From contig NZ_SSMX01000031.1 in assembly GCF_004799515.1 (NCBI RefSeq), positions 1 through 64,000 on the forward strand: a stretch of 64,000 nt of DNA, in the 5' to 3' direction. The notes below the pieces were generated by a model that worked only from the letters and a program-made list of their open reading frames with translations, searched no databases and had not been told where the DNA came from. Each line of letters starts with the position of its first letter. Within the stretch, counting starts at the first letter, position 1. Source of the stretch: Phenylobacterium sp. (GTDB lineage Bacteria; Pseudomonadota; Alphaproteobacteria; Caulobacterales; Caulobacteraceae). Below, one piece after another: positions 43,198 through 53,080 of the stretch. A program made the translations under genes and the position numbers.

Positions 43198-45469
43198 TCA
43201 TGACCGCGGTCGCCTTGTCGAGTTCGGCGGCGTAGGCTTCCAGGGCCTGGCTGGTGAGGCCGATGTACTTCTGCGCGTCGTCGAAGCGCCGCTCCTCCAG
43301 GGCCTCGCGCACGCCCGGCAGGGTCTTGGCGCCATAGCCGGTGAAGCGGCCGGGGGCGTAGACCATGTTCATGTACCAGGGCCGTCCCGGCAAGCCTTCG
43401 GGGCGCAGCATGGTCTGGTCGAGGGGCCGAACCACCGCGTCCAGCTTCACCCGCTGGGCCTTGCTGAGGCTCTCGCCCTTGGCGGCCAGCGCGCCGTCGA
43501 AGGCCGCGGCGCTGGTCTTCAGCTTGGCGACCGCCGCCTCCAGCGCGGCGAAGTTCATCGCCGGAGACTGGGCGAACGACGCAGGATTGACGTGGGTCTC
43601 GGTGGGGTCGGCGGCGAGGGCGAAGGCGTTGCCGGCCAGCAGCTTCGCCTGGGTCCGGGCCTCGTCGCGCTTGGTGTCGGCGAGCTTCTTCACCTCGTCC
43701 AGATAGGTGGACACGGTGTCGGCGAAGTCGGCGTAGCGCTGCACCGGCAGGTCGGTGTCGGCCAGGCGCATCACCGCGCGGCCCACGGTCTTGGCCAGCA
43801 GGGCGTCGTAGACGAAGCCCGGGTCCACGAACTGGCTGTGGTGCTGATAGTCGTCGTAGAGCGAGTGGTAGACCCCGCCGCTCTCGCCCTCGCCGCCGTA
43901 GGCGAAGTCGATGGACGGCACGCCCAGGTGCTGCAGGAAGGACGAGTAATCGGAGCCGGAGCCAAGCGCGCCCAGCGGGATGTCCTTCGTGGGATCGTTG
44001 GCCGCCGCCTTCATCTGCGGCGACTGGCCTTCGCCGCGGCCCCCGCCGCCGCCCTCGGCCGTGGTCACCGCCAGCCGGGCGCGGGCGCGGTCGCGCACCG
44101 GAACGCCGGTCTCAGGATCCTTCACGTCGGCGCTGATTTCGTTGACGAAGTGCTGGAAGGCGTGACTGCCCTCGGCGCGGAAGAAGCCGCGGCCGTTGCC
44201 GTCTGAATTGATGTAGACGACGCCCTTGGCCTTCAGCTCGTCGCCATGCGTCTCGGCCCATTCCGTCGAGCCCAGCAGGCCCGGCTCCTCGCCGTCCCAG
44301 CTGGTGTAGACGATGGTCCGCTTGGGCTTCCAGCCGCCCTTCATCAGGACGCCGAAGGCCTTGGCCTCGGCCAGGAGGGCGATCTGGCCGCTGAGCGGGT
44401 CCGACGCGCCCATCACCCAGCCGTCGTGGTGGTTGCCGCGCACGATCCAGTCGTTGGGCGCTTCGCTCCCCTTCAGGGTGCCGACCACGTCATAGAGCGT
44501 CTTCAGCGACCAGTCGGACTTCACCGCCAGGTGGACCTTGGCCGCGTCGCCGCCGCCCACATGGTAGGTGATCGGCAGCGAGCCGCGGAAGCCGACCGGC
44601 GCCACCGGGCCGCCAAGCGCCGACAGCAGCACCTGGGCGTCGCCGTAGGAGATCGGCAGGCAGGGAATCTTCAGGATCACCTGGGCGTCCTTGCGGTCGA
44701 GCCGCTTGGCGTCCTTGGTCGCGCCGACCCCGGGCGTCAGCGGATCGCCCGGATAGATCGGCATGTCGGCCACCGAGCCGCGCTGGAAGCCGTGCGCCGG
44801 CCGCGCCGGGCCCTTGGGATAGACGTCGCCCGTGGCGTAGCCGTCGTCCTTTGGATCCGAATAGATCAGCGCGCCGGCCGCGCCATGCATCTGGGCCAAC
44901 AGCGGCTTCAGGCCCCGCCAGCCGCCGCCGTAACGGGTGATGACGATCTTGCCCTTCACCGAAATGCCCATGCGCTCGAGCGCCAGGTAGTCCTCGGGCA
45001 TGCCGTAGTTGGCGTAGACCAGGGGCGCGGTGACGTCGCCGTCGCCCTGGAAGGCGACATAGGCGGGCAGGGCGTCCTTGGTGAAGGTGGGCTCGTCGCC
45101 CGGAATCGGCGGCTCGGTCAGCGTCGCCTTGAACGGCGCGCCGGGACCGCCGACCAGCTCCAGCGCCTCACTGATCGGGGTCGGATAGAGGACGTCGAAG
45201 GTCTCGATCTTTGCATCCCAGCCCCAGGACTTCAGCTGGGCGGCGATCCATTCGGCGTTGATCTTGTCGTGCGCCGAGCCCACGTGGTTCGGCTCCGAGG
45301 CCAGCTGCTTCAACCAGCGGCCCATCTCGGCCGGGTCGATCTGGGCGTCGAACTTGGCCTCCAAGGCCTTGGAATCGACGGGCGTGGGCGGCGGTGCGGC
45401 CCAGGCCGAGGTCACTGCGCCAACCGCGCAGGCAGACAGAAGGGCGACGACACCGGTACGCGTTTTCAT
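43187..45469 (-). CDS. M28 family carboxypeptidase (glutamate carboxypeptidase II-like)
   Basis: 760 aa from ATG 45469, with GGGGAG upstream. A signal peptide ends SAWA. It has a PA domain (ALIYSDPKDDGYATGDVYPKGPARP), the M28 zinc-binding RGNHHDGWVMGASDPLSG and DGEEPGLLGSTEWAE, GSGSDYSSFLQHLGVPSIDFAYG, and a C-terminal TfR-dimerisation region. It is a periplasmic di-zinc exopeptidase resembling PSMA/GCPII. An unusual Gly-rich run (GGGGGRGEGQ) lies near the last zinc region. Confidence 0.92.
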   Translation of the reverse strand: MKTRTGVVALLSACAVGAVTSAWAAPPPTPVDSKALEAKFDAQIDPAEMGRWLKQLASEPNHVGSAHDKINAEWIAAQLKSWGWDAKIETFDVLYPTPISEALELVGGPGAPFKATLTEPPIPGDEPTFTKDALPAYVAFQGDGDVTAPLVYANYGMPEDYLALERMGISVKGKIVITRYGGGWRGLKPLLAQMHGAAGALIYSDPKDDGYATGDVYPKGPARPAHGFQRGSVADMPIYPGDPLTPGVGATKDAKRLDRKDAQVILKIPCLPISYGDAQVLLSALGGPVAPVGFRGSLPITYHVGGGDAAKVHLAVKSDWSLKTLYDVVGTLKGSEAPNDWIVRGNHHDGWVMGASDPLSGQIALLAEAKAFGVLMKGGWKPKRTIVYTSWDGEEPGLLGSTEWAETHGDELKAKGVVYINSDGNGRGFFRAEGSHAFQHFVNEISADVKDPETGVPVRDRARARLAVTTAEGGGGGRGEGQSPQMKAAANDPTKDIPLGALGSGSDYSSFLQHLGVPSIDFAYGGEGESGGVYHSLYDDYQHHSQFVDPGFVYDALLAKTVGRAVMRLADTDLPVQRYADFADTVSTYLDEVKKLADTKRDEARTQAKLLAGNAFALAADPTETHVNPASFAQSPAMNFAALEAAVAKLKTSAAAFDGALAAKGESLSKAQRVKLDAVVRPLDQTMLRPEGLPGRPWYMNMVYAPGRFTGYGAKTLPGVREALEERRFDDAQKYIGLTSQALEAYAAELDKATAVMNGA

Positions 45470-45580
45470 GGAAGACTCCCCGACAAGGCGCGCGGACGCT
45501 AGCCCCTTCTCGCCCCCGGCGACAAGGCTTGGTAAGGCTCGCACGCAATCGATGACTCGTCAGGCCGGAGGCCTTGCTCA

Positions 45581-46942
45581 ATGACCGCGCGCGCCGCCGT
45601 GATCCTTGCCGCCGGCCAGGGCACACGGATGAAGTCCGCCACGCCCAAGGTGCTGCACAAGGTGGGCGGCCGGCCGATGCTCGACCGGATGATCGACACC
45701 GTCGAGGCGATCGGCTGCGAGAAGATCGTGGTGGTGGTCGGCGCGGCCAACGCCGAGGTGCGGGCCGCCGCCGAGGCGCGGCTGGGCGCGGGCGCCGTGG
45801 CCGTGCAGGACCCGCCGCTCGGCACTGCCCACGCCGTGCTGACCGCGCGCGAGGCCCTGGCCGGGTTCGAGGGCGACGTGGTCATCACCTACGCCGACGC
45901 GCCGCTCCTGGCGCCCGACGACCTGGAGCCTCTGTTCGAGCTGCGCGAGGCCGGCGCCGATATCGCCATGATGGCCTTCGAGCCCGCCGACGCCCTCCTG
46001 TACGGCCGGGTGCTGCAGGGGCCGGGCGGCGAGGTGCTGCGCATTGTCGAGGCCCGCGACGCCTCGGCCGCGGAGAAGGCGGTGAAGCTCTGCAACGCCG
46101 GTATGATGGTCTCGGACCGCGCCGCGCTGTTCGGCTGGCTGGTCCGGGTCGGCAACGCCAACGCCAAGCAGGAATACTACCTCACCGACGTGGTCGGCCT
46201 GGCGGTGGGCGACGGCAAGACCGTGCGCGCCCACAGCGCCCCGGAGGCCGCCGTCATGGGCTGCGACACGCCGCTGCAGCTTTCCCAGGCCGAGCGCATC
46301 TTCCAGGACCGACGCCGCGCCCACTTCCTGGCCGAGGGCGTCGCCCTGCTGGCGCCGGAGACCGTGCACTTCTCCTGGGACACCAAGGTCGCGCCCGGCG
46401 CCACGGTCGAGCAGTTCGTGGTCTTCGCGCCCGGGGTGACGGTCGAGACCGGCGCCTTGATCCGCGCGTTCAGCCACCTGGAGGGCGCGCATGTGCGGTC
46501 CGGCGCCCTGATCGGCCCCTACGCTCGCCTGCGCCCTGGCGCCGACATCGGCGAGGACGCCCACATCGGCAACTTCGTGGAGGTGAAGAAGGTCGCGGTC
46601 GGCAAGGGCGCCAAGGCCAACCACCTGACCTATCTGGGCGACGGCACCGTGGGCGCGGGCGCGAACATCGGGGCCGGCACGATCTTCTGCAATTACGACG
46701 GCTTCGACAAGTGGGAGACCCATGTGGGCGAGGGCGCCTTCATCGGCTCCAACACCGCCCTGGTGGCGCCGGTCCGCGTGGGCGCGGGCGGCTTCACCGG
46801 CTCCGGCTCGGTGATCACCAAGGACGTGCCCGCCGACGCGCTGGCTCTGGAGCGCGGGACCCAGGAAACCAAGGACGGCTGGGCCGCCCGCTTCCGCGAA
46901 CGCAAACTGGCCGAACGCGCGGCGAAGAAGGGCAAGCCTTGA
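45581..46942 (+). CDS. glmU: Bifunctional GlcNAc-1-P uridyltransferase / GlcN-1-P acetyltransferase
   Basis: 453 aa. The N-terminal pyrophosphorylase has [25 protein letters not shown] and [11 protein letters not shown]. The C-terminal left-handed beta-helix has hexapeptide repeats ([33 protein letters not shown]) and the acetyltransferase motif [20 protein letters not shown]. It makes UDP-GlcNAc for peptidoglycan and LPS. The stop overlaps the rpiA TTG start. Confidence 0.96.
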   Translation: MTARAAVILAAGQGTRMKSATPKVLHKVGGRPMLDRMIDTVEAIGCEKIVVVVGAANAEVRAAAEARLGAGAVAVQDPPLGTAHAVLTAREALAGFEGDVVITYADAPLLAPDDLEPLFELREAGADIAMMAFEPADALLYGRVLQGPGGEVLRIVEARDASAAEKAVKLCNAGMMVSDRAALFGWLVRVGNANAKQEYYLTDVVGLAVGDGKTVRAHSAPEAAVMGCDTPLQLSQAERIFQDRRRAHFLAEGVALLAPETVHFSWDTKVAPGATVEQFVVFAPGVTVETGALIRAFSHLEGAHVRSGALIGPYARLRPGADIGEDAHIGNFVEVKKVAVGKGAKANHLTYLGDGTVGAGANIGAGTIFCNYDGFDKWETHVGEGAFIGSNTALVAPVRVGAGGFTGSGSVITKDVPADALALERGTQETKDGWAARFRERKLAERAAKKGKP

Positions 46943-47628
46943 GCACAGCGGATGATCAGAAGAAGGCCGCGGGCGAAGCCGCCGCGGCGCTCGTCGAGGA
47001 TGGCATGGTGGTGGGCCTGGGCACCGGTTCGACCGCCGTCTGGTTCGTGAAAGCCCTGGGCGCGCGCGGCCTGAAGCTCACCTGCGTCTCGACGTCGACG
47101 GTCACCGCCGACCTGGCGGCGAGCCTGGGGCTGAAGCTCGCCGAGCTGGGCGAGACCGGGACCATCGACCTCACCGTCGACGGCGCCGACGAGATCGGAC
47201 CCGGCCTGTCGCTGATCAAGGGCGCCGGCGCGGCCTTGCTGCGCGAGAAACTGGTCTGGGAGGCGTCCAAGCGCTGTGTCGTCATCGCCGACGCCGCCAA
47301 GCAGGTGGAGACCCTCGGGGCTAAGTTTCCGCTGCCCATCGAGGTCGTGGCCTTCGGGCACAAGACCACGGCCAACCGCATCTGCGACGTGCTGGCCGAA
47401 TTCGACATCGGCACGGCGCCGCGCCTGCGGATGAAGGACGGCGCGGCGGTGAAAACCGACAACGGCAACCTCATCTATGACGCGGCTTGCGGCCGCATCG
47501 AGGAGCCGGCGGCGCTGGCGGCGGCCCTGAAGAGCCTGACCGGCGTCGTCGAGCACGGCCTGTTCCTCGACCTGGCCGACCGGGCGCTGATCGGGACCGA
47601 CGGCGGCGTCATCACTCTCGAGCCCTAG
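46939..47628 (+). CDS. rpiA: Ribose-5-phosphate isomerase A
   Basis: 229 aa from TTG 46939, inside the glmU stop (TTGA overlap). Motifs: [48 protein letters not shown], and [14 protein letters not shown]. It interconverts ribulose 5-phosphate and ribose 5-phosphate, linking to the tkt-tal-gnd-zwf operon 4 kb away. Confidence 0.96.
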   Translation: MSTADDQKKAAGEAAAALVEDGMVVGLGTGSTAVWFVKALGARGLKLTCVSTSTVTADLAASLGLKLAELGETGTIDLTVDGADEIGPGLSLIKGAGAALLREKLVWEASKRCVVIADAAKQVETLGAKFPLPIEVVAFGHKTTANRICDVLAEFDIGTAPRLRMKDGAAVKTDNGNLIYDAACGRIEEPAALAAALKSLTGVVEHGLFLDLADRALIGTDGGVITLEP

Positions 47629-47656
47629 GCGGCGCGGGCGAAGGAAGGAGGCCCAG

Positions 47657-49036
47657 GTGGCCAAGTACGACTACGACCTCTTCGTGATCGGCGCGGGCTC
47701 CGGCGGCGTGCGGGCCGCCAGGCTGGCGGCGATGTCCGGCGCCAGGGTCGCCGTCGCCGAGGAGCACCGCGTCGGCGGCACCTGCGTGATACGCGGCTGC
47801 GTGCCCAAGAAGTTCATGGTCTACGCCTCGGAATTCGCTCACCATTTCAAGACGGCCAAGAGCTATGGCTGGACCGTCGAGGGCGCGAGGTTCGACTGGA
47901 CGCACTTCCTTGAGGAGAAGGACAAGGAGATCGCCCGGCTCTCCGGCATCTACGTCCGCAACCTGCAGAACGCCGGCGCGGAGCTGGCTCACGGCAAGGC
48001 CCGCCTCACCGACGCCCACACCGTCGAGGTCGACAAGGTGGGGACCAAGACCGCCGACAAGATCCTGATCGCCACGGGCGGGCGGCCCTGGATGCCCAAG
48101 GGCCTGCCGGGCGGCGAGTTCGCCATCACCTCCAACGAGGCCTTCCACCTCACCGAGCTGCCCACGCGGATCGTCATCGCCGGGGGCGGCTACATCGCCG
48201 TGGAGTTCGCCGGCATCTTCAACGGCATGGGCGTCGACGTGACCCTGGTCCACCGCGGCCCCAACGTCCTGCGCGGCTTCGACGACGACGTGCGCAGCCA
48301 CGTCACCGAGGAGATGGAGAAGCGCGGCATCCGGGTGATCCTGGGGACCCAGCACGCGCGGATCGAGAAGACCGAGACCGGCCTCGTCAGCCACTTCACC
48401 GACGGCCACCACTGCGAGAGCGACGTGGTGATGTTCTCCCTGGGCCGCGAGCCCTATGTGGAGGGCCTGGGCCTGGAGACCGCCGGCGTGACGCTCACCG
48501 ACAAGGGCGCGGTCGCCGTCGACGCCTATTCGCGCACCAACGTTGAGAACATCTGGGCGGTGGGCGACGTCACCGACCGCATCAACCTGACGCCGGTGGC
48601 GATCCGCGAGGGCCAGGCCTTCGCCGAGACGGTGTTCTACGACCGGCCCACGAGCTTCGACCACGAGATGGTGGCCTCCGCGGTCTTCTCCCAGCCGCCC
48701 ATCGGCTCGGTGGGCATGACCGAGGCCGACGCGCGCAAGCAGTACGGCAAGGTGGACATCTATCTGGCCCGGCTGAAGCCGATGAAATACGCCTTCGGCG
48801 GCGACGAGCGCTCGCTCTTGAAACTGGTGGTAGATGCGGCGACCGAGCGGGTGCTGGGCTGCCACGTGGTCGGCCCCGACGCGCCGGAGATGATCCAGAT
48901 GGCCGCCATCGCCATCAAGATGGGCGTCACCAAGACCCAGTGGGATTCCACCTGCGCCGTCCACCCGACGCTCGCCGAGGAGCTGGTGACGATGCGCGAG
49001 AAATACACGCCGCTCGGCCTGGGGCAGGTGGCGTGA
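47657..49036 (+). CDS. gor: Glutathione-disulfide reductase
   Basis: 459 aa from GTG 47657, after AAGGAAGGAGG. Redox-active GGTCVIRGCVPKK (Cys43/Cys48), FAD-binding VIGAGSGGVRAARLAA, NADPH-binding VIAGGGYIAVEFAGIFNGMGVDVTLVHRG, and the C-terminal HPTLAEE with its His. It regenerates GSH from GSSG using NADPH, which the zwf/gnd pair could supply. The stop overlaps the next gene (GTGA). Confidence 0.94.
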   Translation: MAKYDYDLFVIGAGSGGVRAARLAAMSGARVAVAEEHRVGGTCVIRGCVPKKFMVYASEFAHHFKTAKSYGWTVEGARFDWTHFLEEKDKEIARLSGIYVRNLQNAGAELAHGKARLTDAHTVEVDKVGTKTADKILIATGGRPWMPKGLPGGEFAITSNEAFHLTELPTRIVIAGGGYIAVEFAGIFNGMGVDVTLVHRGPNVLRGFDDDVRSHVTEEMEKRGIRVILGTQHARIEKTETGLVSHFTDGHHCESDVVMFSLGREPYVEGLGLETAGVTLTDKGAVAVDAYSRTNVENIWAVGDVTDRINLTPVAIREGQAFAETVFYDRPTSFDHEMVASAVFSQPPIGSVGMTEADARKQYGKVDIYLARLKPMKYAFGGDERSLLKLVVDAATERVLGCHVVGPDAPEMIQMAAIAIKMGVTKTQWDSTCAVHPTLAEELVTMREKYTPLGLGQVA

Positions 49037-50232
49037 GCGCCAGCGTGGCCCTCGAACAGCCGCGCGACCGTCTGGCGACCTGGTGCGGCCGGGTGCTGAT
49101 CGTGGCCGCCATGGCCGTGCCGGTTCTGGGTTGGCTCGCGCCCCTGGGCTTTGCGGTGATGATTGGGCTGGTGGGCCTCCTCTGCCTGCCGGCGGTGCGG
49201 ATCAGCGATGAGGACCGCCCGGTGGCCTTGATCCTGGCCAGCGCCCTGGTCTGGGCCGCGGTCTCGACGCTCTGGAGCCCGTACCATCCCAGCAAGCCCG
49301 GCAATAACACCATCCTGAAGCTGGCCTTCGAGCTGCCGCTCTATTGGAGTGCGGTCTCCGCGACGCGGCGCGCCGACCCCGCCCTGCGCGCCCGCGCGCT
49401 CCGTATCCTGGCCTGGGGCTGCGCGGTCTTCGGCCTGGTGCTGGCGGCGGAGGCGGCGACGCACGGCGCGCTCTACAAGGCCCTGCACGTCTTCTACGAG
49501 CCGATCCGCGACGACATCGCCGAGGCCAACATCGGCCACTCCACCTTCGTCCTCGGCCTGATCTGGCCGCTGGCGGCGTTGGGCGCGCCTGCGCGCCTGC
49601 GGCCGTGGCTGGCGCTGGTGATGTTCGCGGGCGTCGCCTGGGCGGCGCTCACCTTCGGAGACGACGCCCCGATCCTCAGCCTGGTCCTGGCGCCGCTCAC
49701 AGCCCTGGTCGTCTGGCGCTGGCCCACGACCGCGCCGAGGGTCCTGGCCGCCGCCGCGGTCCTGCTGTTCCTGGCCATGCCGGCCCTGATCTGGGCGATG
49801 CGCCACTTCTTCGACTACGCCGCCCTCCAGGCCGCCATGCCGGCCACTGACGCCAAGCGCATGGATTACTGGAGCCACGCGCTGGACTGGATCGCCCGCC
49901 AGCCCCTGCGCGGCTGGGGCCTCGACGCCAGCCGCATGTTCGGCCCCGGCATCATCTTGCATCCGCACAACGACCCCTTGCAGATATGGATGGAGCTGGG
50001 CGCGATCGGCGCTGTGGCCGCCGCCGCCTTCTGGGGCGTCACCCTGGCGCGGCTGTCGCGCCCCGCGCCCAGCCTGGTGGCCGCCGCCACCGCGGCCTGC
50101 GCCGCCGTTTATCTGCTGTTCGGGGTGAATTTCGGGGTCTGGCAGGAGTGGTGGCTGGCCCTGGGCGCGCTTATCGCCATGCTGTGCGTCTTGAACACGC
50201 CGTCGAGGCCGGCGGACAGCTCGGCCGTCTAA
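49033..50232 (+). CDS. O-antigen ligase/polymerase-like membrane protein
   Basis: 399 aa from GTG 49033, coupled to gor. It has about 10 or more hydrophobic segments. A loop before the last third, GWGLDASRMFGPGIILHPHNDPLQIWMELG, contains the HPHNDPLQ motif of Wzy/WaaL proteins (Wzy_C, O-antigen_lig). It would join polysaccharide to lipid A core, or polymerise it. Whether it is ligase or polymerase is not clear. GlmU upstream makes a nucleotide sugar precursor. Confidence 0.87.
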   Translation: MSASVALEQPRDRLATWCGRVLIVAAMAVPVLGWLAPLGFAVMIGLVGLLCLPAVRISDEDRPVALILASALVWAAVSTLWSPYHPSKPGNNTILKLAFELPLYWSAVSATRRADPALRARALRILAWGCAVFGLVLAAEAATHGALYKALHVFYEPIRDDIAEANIGHSTFVLGLIWPLAALGAPARLRPWLALVMFAGVAWAALTFGDDAPILSLVLAPLTALVVWRWPTTAPRVLAAAAVLLFLAMPALIWAMRHFFDYAALQAAMPATDAKRMDYWSHALDWIARQPLRGWGLDASRMFGPGIILHPHNDPLQIWMELGAIGAVAAAAFWGVTLARLSRPAPSLVAAATAACAAVYLLFGVNFGVWQEWWLALGALIAMLCVLNTPSRPADSSAV

Positions 50233-50331
50233 GCATCGACCTTGCGCCCGCTTTCGGAGTAGAACGCCCGGCTTCCCCTCCCAGCAGGCTTCCATGCCTG
50301 GACCACAGGCGGGGCCGCGGAGTTTGGAGCG

Positions 50332-51717
50332 ATGAGCGAACAGTGGACGCCGGCGTCTTGGCGGTCGAAACCCGGCAAGCATATGCCGCAGGACTATCCG
50401 GACCTGGCCGCCCTGGCCAAGGCCGAGCAGACCCTGCGCGCCATGCCGCCGCTGGTTTTTGCAGGTGAGGCCCGCCGCCTGAAAGGCCTGCTGGCGGATG
50501 TGTCTGAAGGCCGCGCGTTCCTGCTGCAGGGCGGCGATTGCGCCGAAAGCTTCAAGGAATTCCACGCCGACAACATCCGCGACACCTTCCGCCTGATCCT
50601 GCAGATGGCGGTGGTGCTGACCTTCGCCGGCGGCAAGCCGGTGGTGAAGGTGGGCCGCATGGCCGGCCAGTTCGCCAAGCCGCGCTCGGCGCCGACCGAG
50701 ACGCAAGGTGACGTGACCCTGCCGTCCTATCGCGGCGACATCATCAACGGCATGGAGTTCGAGGCCGCCGCCCGCACGCCGGACCCGCAGCGGCTGATCC
50801 AGGCCTACAGCCAGTCGGCGGCGACGCTGAACCTGCTGCGCGCCTTCGCCACCGGCGGCTACGCCGACCTGCACAACATCCACCGCTGGACCCTGGGCTT
50901 CGTGGCCGACAGCCCGCAGGGCGCCCGCTACCGCGAGGTCGCCGAGAAGATCAGCGAGACGCTGGCCTTCATGGAGGCCATCGGCGTCACCCCGGAGAGC
51001 CAGCCGGCCCTGCACCAGGTGGAGTTCTTCACCAGCCACGAGGCCCTGCTGCTCAACCTCGAGGAGGCTATGACCCGGGTCGATAGCACCTCGGGCCAGT
51101 GGTACGACACCTCCGCCCACCTGATCTGGATCGGCGAGCGCACCCGCGACCTGGACGGCGCCCACGTCGAGTTCTTCAAGGGCGTGAAGAACCCCGTCGG
51201 GGTGAAGTGCGGGCCGACAATGGAGCCGGATGAGCTCATGCGGCTGGCCGATGCACTCAGCCCGAAGAACGAGCTCGGCCGCCTGACGCTCTACGGCCGC
51301 TTCGGCTACGACAAGATCGAGAAGCGCCTGCCGGCCCTGCTGCGCGCCACCAAGGCGGCGGGCAAGTCGGTGGTCTGGGCCATCGACCCGATGCACGGCA
51401 ACACCCTGACGGCGAACAACGGGTATAAGACCCGGCCCTTCGACCGCATCCTCTCCGAGGTCAAAAGCTTCGTGGAGATCTGCAAGGCCGAGGGCGTGCA
51501 TCCTGGCGGCGTCCACCTGGAGATGACCGGCCAGAACGTCACCGAATGCACCGGCGGCGCGCGCCAGGTCAGCGAGGGCGATCTGGCCGACCGCTACCAC
51601 ACCCACTGCGACCCGCGCCTCAACGGCGAACAGGCCCTGGAACTCGCCTTCCTGGTGGCCGAGAAGCTGAAGGAAGAGCGGCTGGATGGTGTGAAGCGGG
51701 CTGTGGCCGGCGTCTGA
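50332..51717 (+). CDS. Class II 3-deoxy-7-phosphoheptulonate (DAHP) synthase
   Basis: 461 aa, with TTGGAG before the ATG. Plant-type (AroAII) enzyme: [83 protein letters not shown]. It condenses PEP and erythrose 4-phosphate, the first shikimate-pathway step; the pentose-phosphate genes nearby supply E4P. Regulation is not visible in the sequence. Confidence 0.96.
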   Translation: MSEQWTPASWRSKPGKHMPQDYPDLAALAKAEQTLRAMPPLVFAGEARRLKGLLADVSEGRAFLLQGGDCAESFKEFHADNIRDTFRLILQMAVVLTFAGGKPVVKVGRMAGQFAKPRSAPTETQGDVTLPSYRGDIINGMEFEAAARTPDPQRLIQAYSQSAATLNLLRAFATGGYADLHNIHRWTLGFVADSPQGARYREVAEKISETLAFMEAIGVTPESQPALHQVEFFTSHEALLLNLEEAMTRVDSTSGQWYDTSAHLIWIGERTRDLDGAHVEFFKGVKNPVGVKCGPTMEPDELMRLADALSPKNELGRLTLYGRFGYDKIEKRLPALLRATKAAGKSVVWAIDPMHGNTLTANNGYKTRPFDRILSEVKSFVEICKAEGVHPGGVHLEMTGQNVTECTGGARQVSEGDLADRYHTHCDPRLNGEQALELAFLVAEKLKEERLDGVKRAVAGV

Positions 51718-51813
51718 TCGGCCGCGCCGCGAACCGTGCCTTAAGCCTGGTCCGCTAAGTTCCGCTCGAAGTCGCGGTTTCCCGCGCCAGCAACCGAGCG
51801 GTATCGCGGCCCC

Positions 51814-52245
51814 ATGTCGATCCCTGTCGTCCCCGTCGGCCACGAGCGCCGGCGGGCGAAACCTTCGCCTTGGAAGATCGGCCTGGCGGCGTTGGCCATC
51901 GCGGCCATCGTCTTCGTCACGCTTTGCCCCGCCGGGCTGCGCCCCCACTTCGCGCCGGCCAATCTGGAGCGCTTCGGCGCCTATTTCGTCATGGGCGCGC
52001 TCGTGGTCCTGGCGGCGGGCCGGCGCGTGCTGGCCGCCACCGCCCTGGTGGTGGCGCTGGCCGTCGTCCTGGAAGCGGCCCAGGCTCTTGCGCCCGGCCG
52101 CGACCCGGCCGCCGCCGACGCCATCGTCAAGGCCCTGGGCGGCGTTACGGGCGCGGCTCTGGTCGCGATCAGCTATCCCGTGAGGCGCTGGCTCGCCCGG
52201 TTGGTGGCCCCACGCCCGGTTGCGGCGGCGATCAAGCGCGGCTGA
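51814..52245 (+). CDS. VanZ-like small membrane protein
   Basis: 143 aa with about 3-4 hydrophobic segments and the VanZ-like pattern (ANLERFGAYFVMGALVVLA, then VLEAAQALAPGRDPAAADAIVKALGG). VanZ family members are small membrane proteins of poorly known role, some affecting cell-envelope antibiotic tolerance. It overlaps the end of the convergent PEP-CTERM gene by 14 bp. Confidence 0.82.
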   Translation: MSIPVVPVGHERRRAKPSPWKIGLAALAIAAIVFVTLCPAGLRPHFAPANLERFGAYFVMGALVVLAAGRRVLAATALVVALAVVLEAAQALAPGRDPAAADAIVKALGGVTGAALVAISYPVRRWLARLVAPRPVAAAIKRG

Positions 52246-52855
52246 GGCCCGGAATCCCGCGGAGTCGGCGCACCGTGGCGCCCGCCATGCCGAAGCCCAG
52301 GATCATCAGGGCCCATGACGCGGGCTCCGGAACGGGGCCCCCGGCGTCCAGCGAGATCGTGAAACTCTCGCCCGCCGTGGGCGCGATACCTTCCATGTTC
52401 ACGAAGACCGCATCCGGGGTGAAGGTGATGCGGCTCGCGTCCAGTCCGCTGAAATCGGTCGACAGTGTGTAGCCGCTCCACGGCCCCCCCGCCGACAGGC
52501 CACTGAATTCGTAACCGTTGAAACCCGCCGGATTCCACACGTCGTCACCGCCCGTGATCGTCAGGCTGAGGGTGTTGGCGCCGATGTCGACCACCGAGGA
52601 ATCCTGGAATCCGCCGCAGAGGCCGCCCCCGACGGCGCCGCCGGGGCAGGTCAGCTCGGGACCTGGCCCGACCGTGAAGCTCTGCGTCTCGAAGGTCGTC
52701 GCCGTGTCCGGGTAGAGCCAGTTGACGGTGACCTCGGCGCCGGCGAGATCGGCGGCGTGCGCGGCGGATAGGGCGCCTAGCGCCACGGCGGCGGCGATCG
52801 CCATCGTCGGACATAGGCGGTGACCTGAGGGTGAAAGCTTAAGCCAGGAAAACAT
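52232..52855 (-). CDS. PEPxxWA-CTERM sorting-domain protein
   Basis: 207 aa from ATG 52855, after AGAGGAAG. A signal peptide ends AAHAA; the secreted Thr/Gly/Asp-rich body has no known domain. The C-terminal sorting tail is VPEPASWALMILGFGMAGATVRRLR (PEP motif, hydrophobic helix, Arg cluster). Such proteins are cut by an exosortase and released to the envelope or outside. No exosortase lies in the window. Confidence 0.9.
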   Translation of the reverse strand: MFSWLKLSPSGHRLCPTMAIAAAVALGALSAAHAADLAGAEVTVNWLYPDTATTFETQSFTVGPGPELTCPGGAVGGGLCGGFQDSSVVDIGANTLSLTITGGDDVWNPAGFNGYEFSGLSAGGPWSGYTLSTDFSGLDASRITFTPDAVFVNMEGIAPTAGESFTISLDAGGPVPEPASWALMILGFGMAGATVRRLRGIPGLSRA

Positions 52856-53080
52856 TGAGCTTCCTCTTCTCAAATGAAGTTTGCACAGAAAGGCCGCGTC
52901 GCCCGCCGCGGACAGGCGGCTAGCGTCCTATGGCGGCGACGCGCCGCCGCCGATCATCGCCGTCCCTTGAAAGCAACCCCGAGGTAGGGCGTGGCAGACC
53001 TAAGCATCCGGCGAGGCGATCGGTCTTGGTTCGGGACGCAGTGAATCGGGCCGCAGCCGCACAAGGCGGCGCTTTAGGCC

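Noticed and set aside
48760..51948. Very long open frame on the minus strand (about 1060 codons) opposite gor, the O-antigen ligase-like gene and DAHP synthase
   Set aside because: Low-complexity His/Gln/Arg/Gly-rich translation with no domain, fully antisense to clearly recognisable genes; a common artefact of high GC content.
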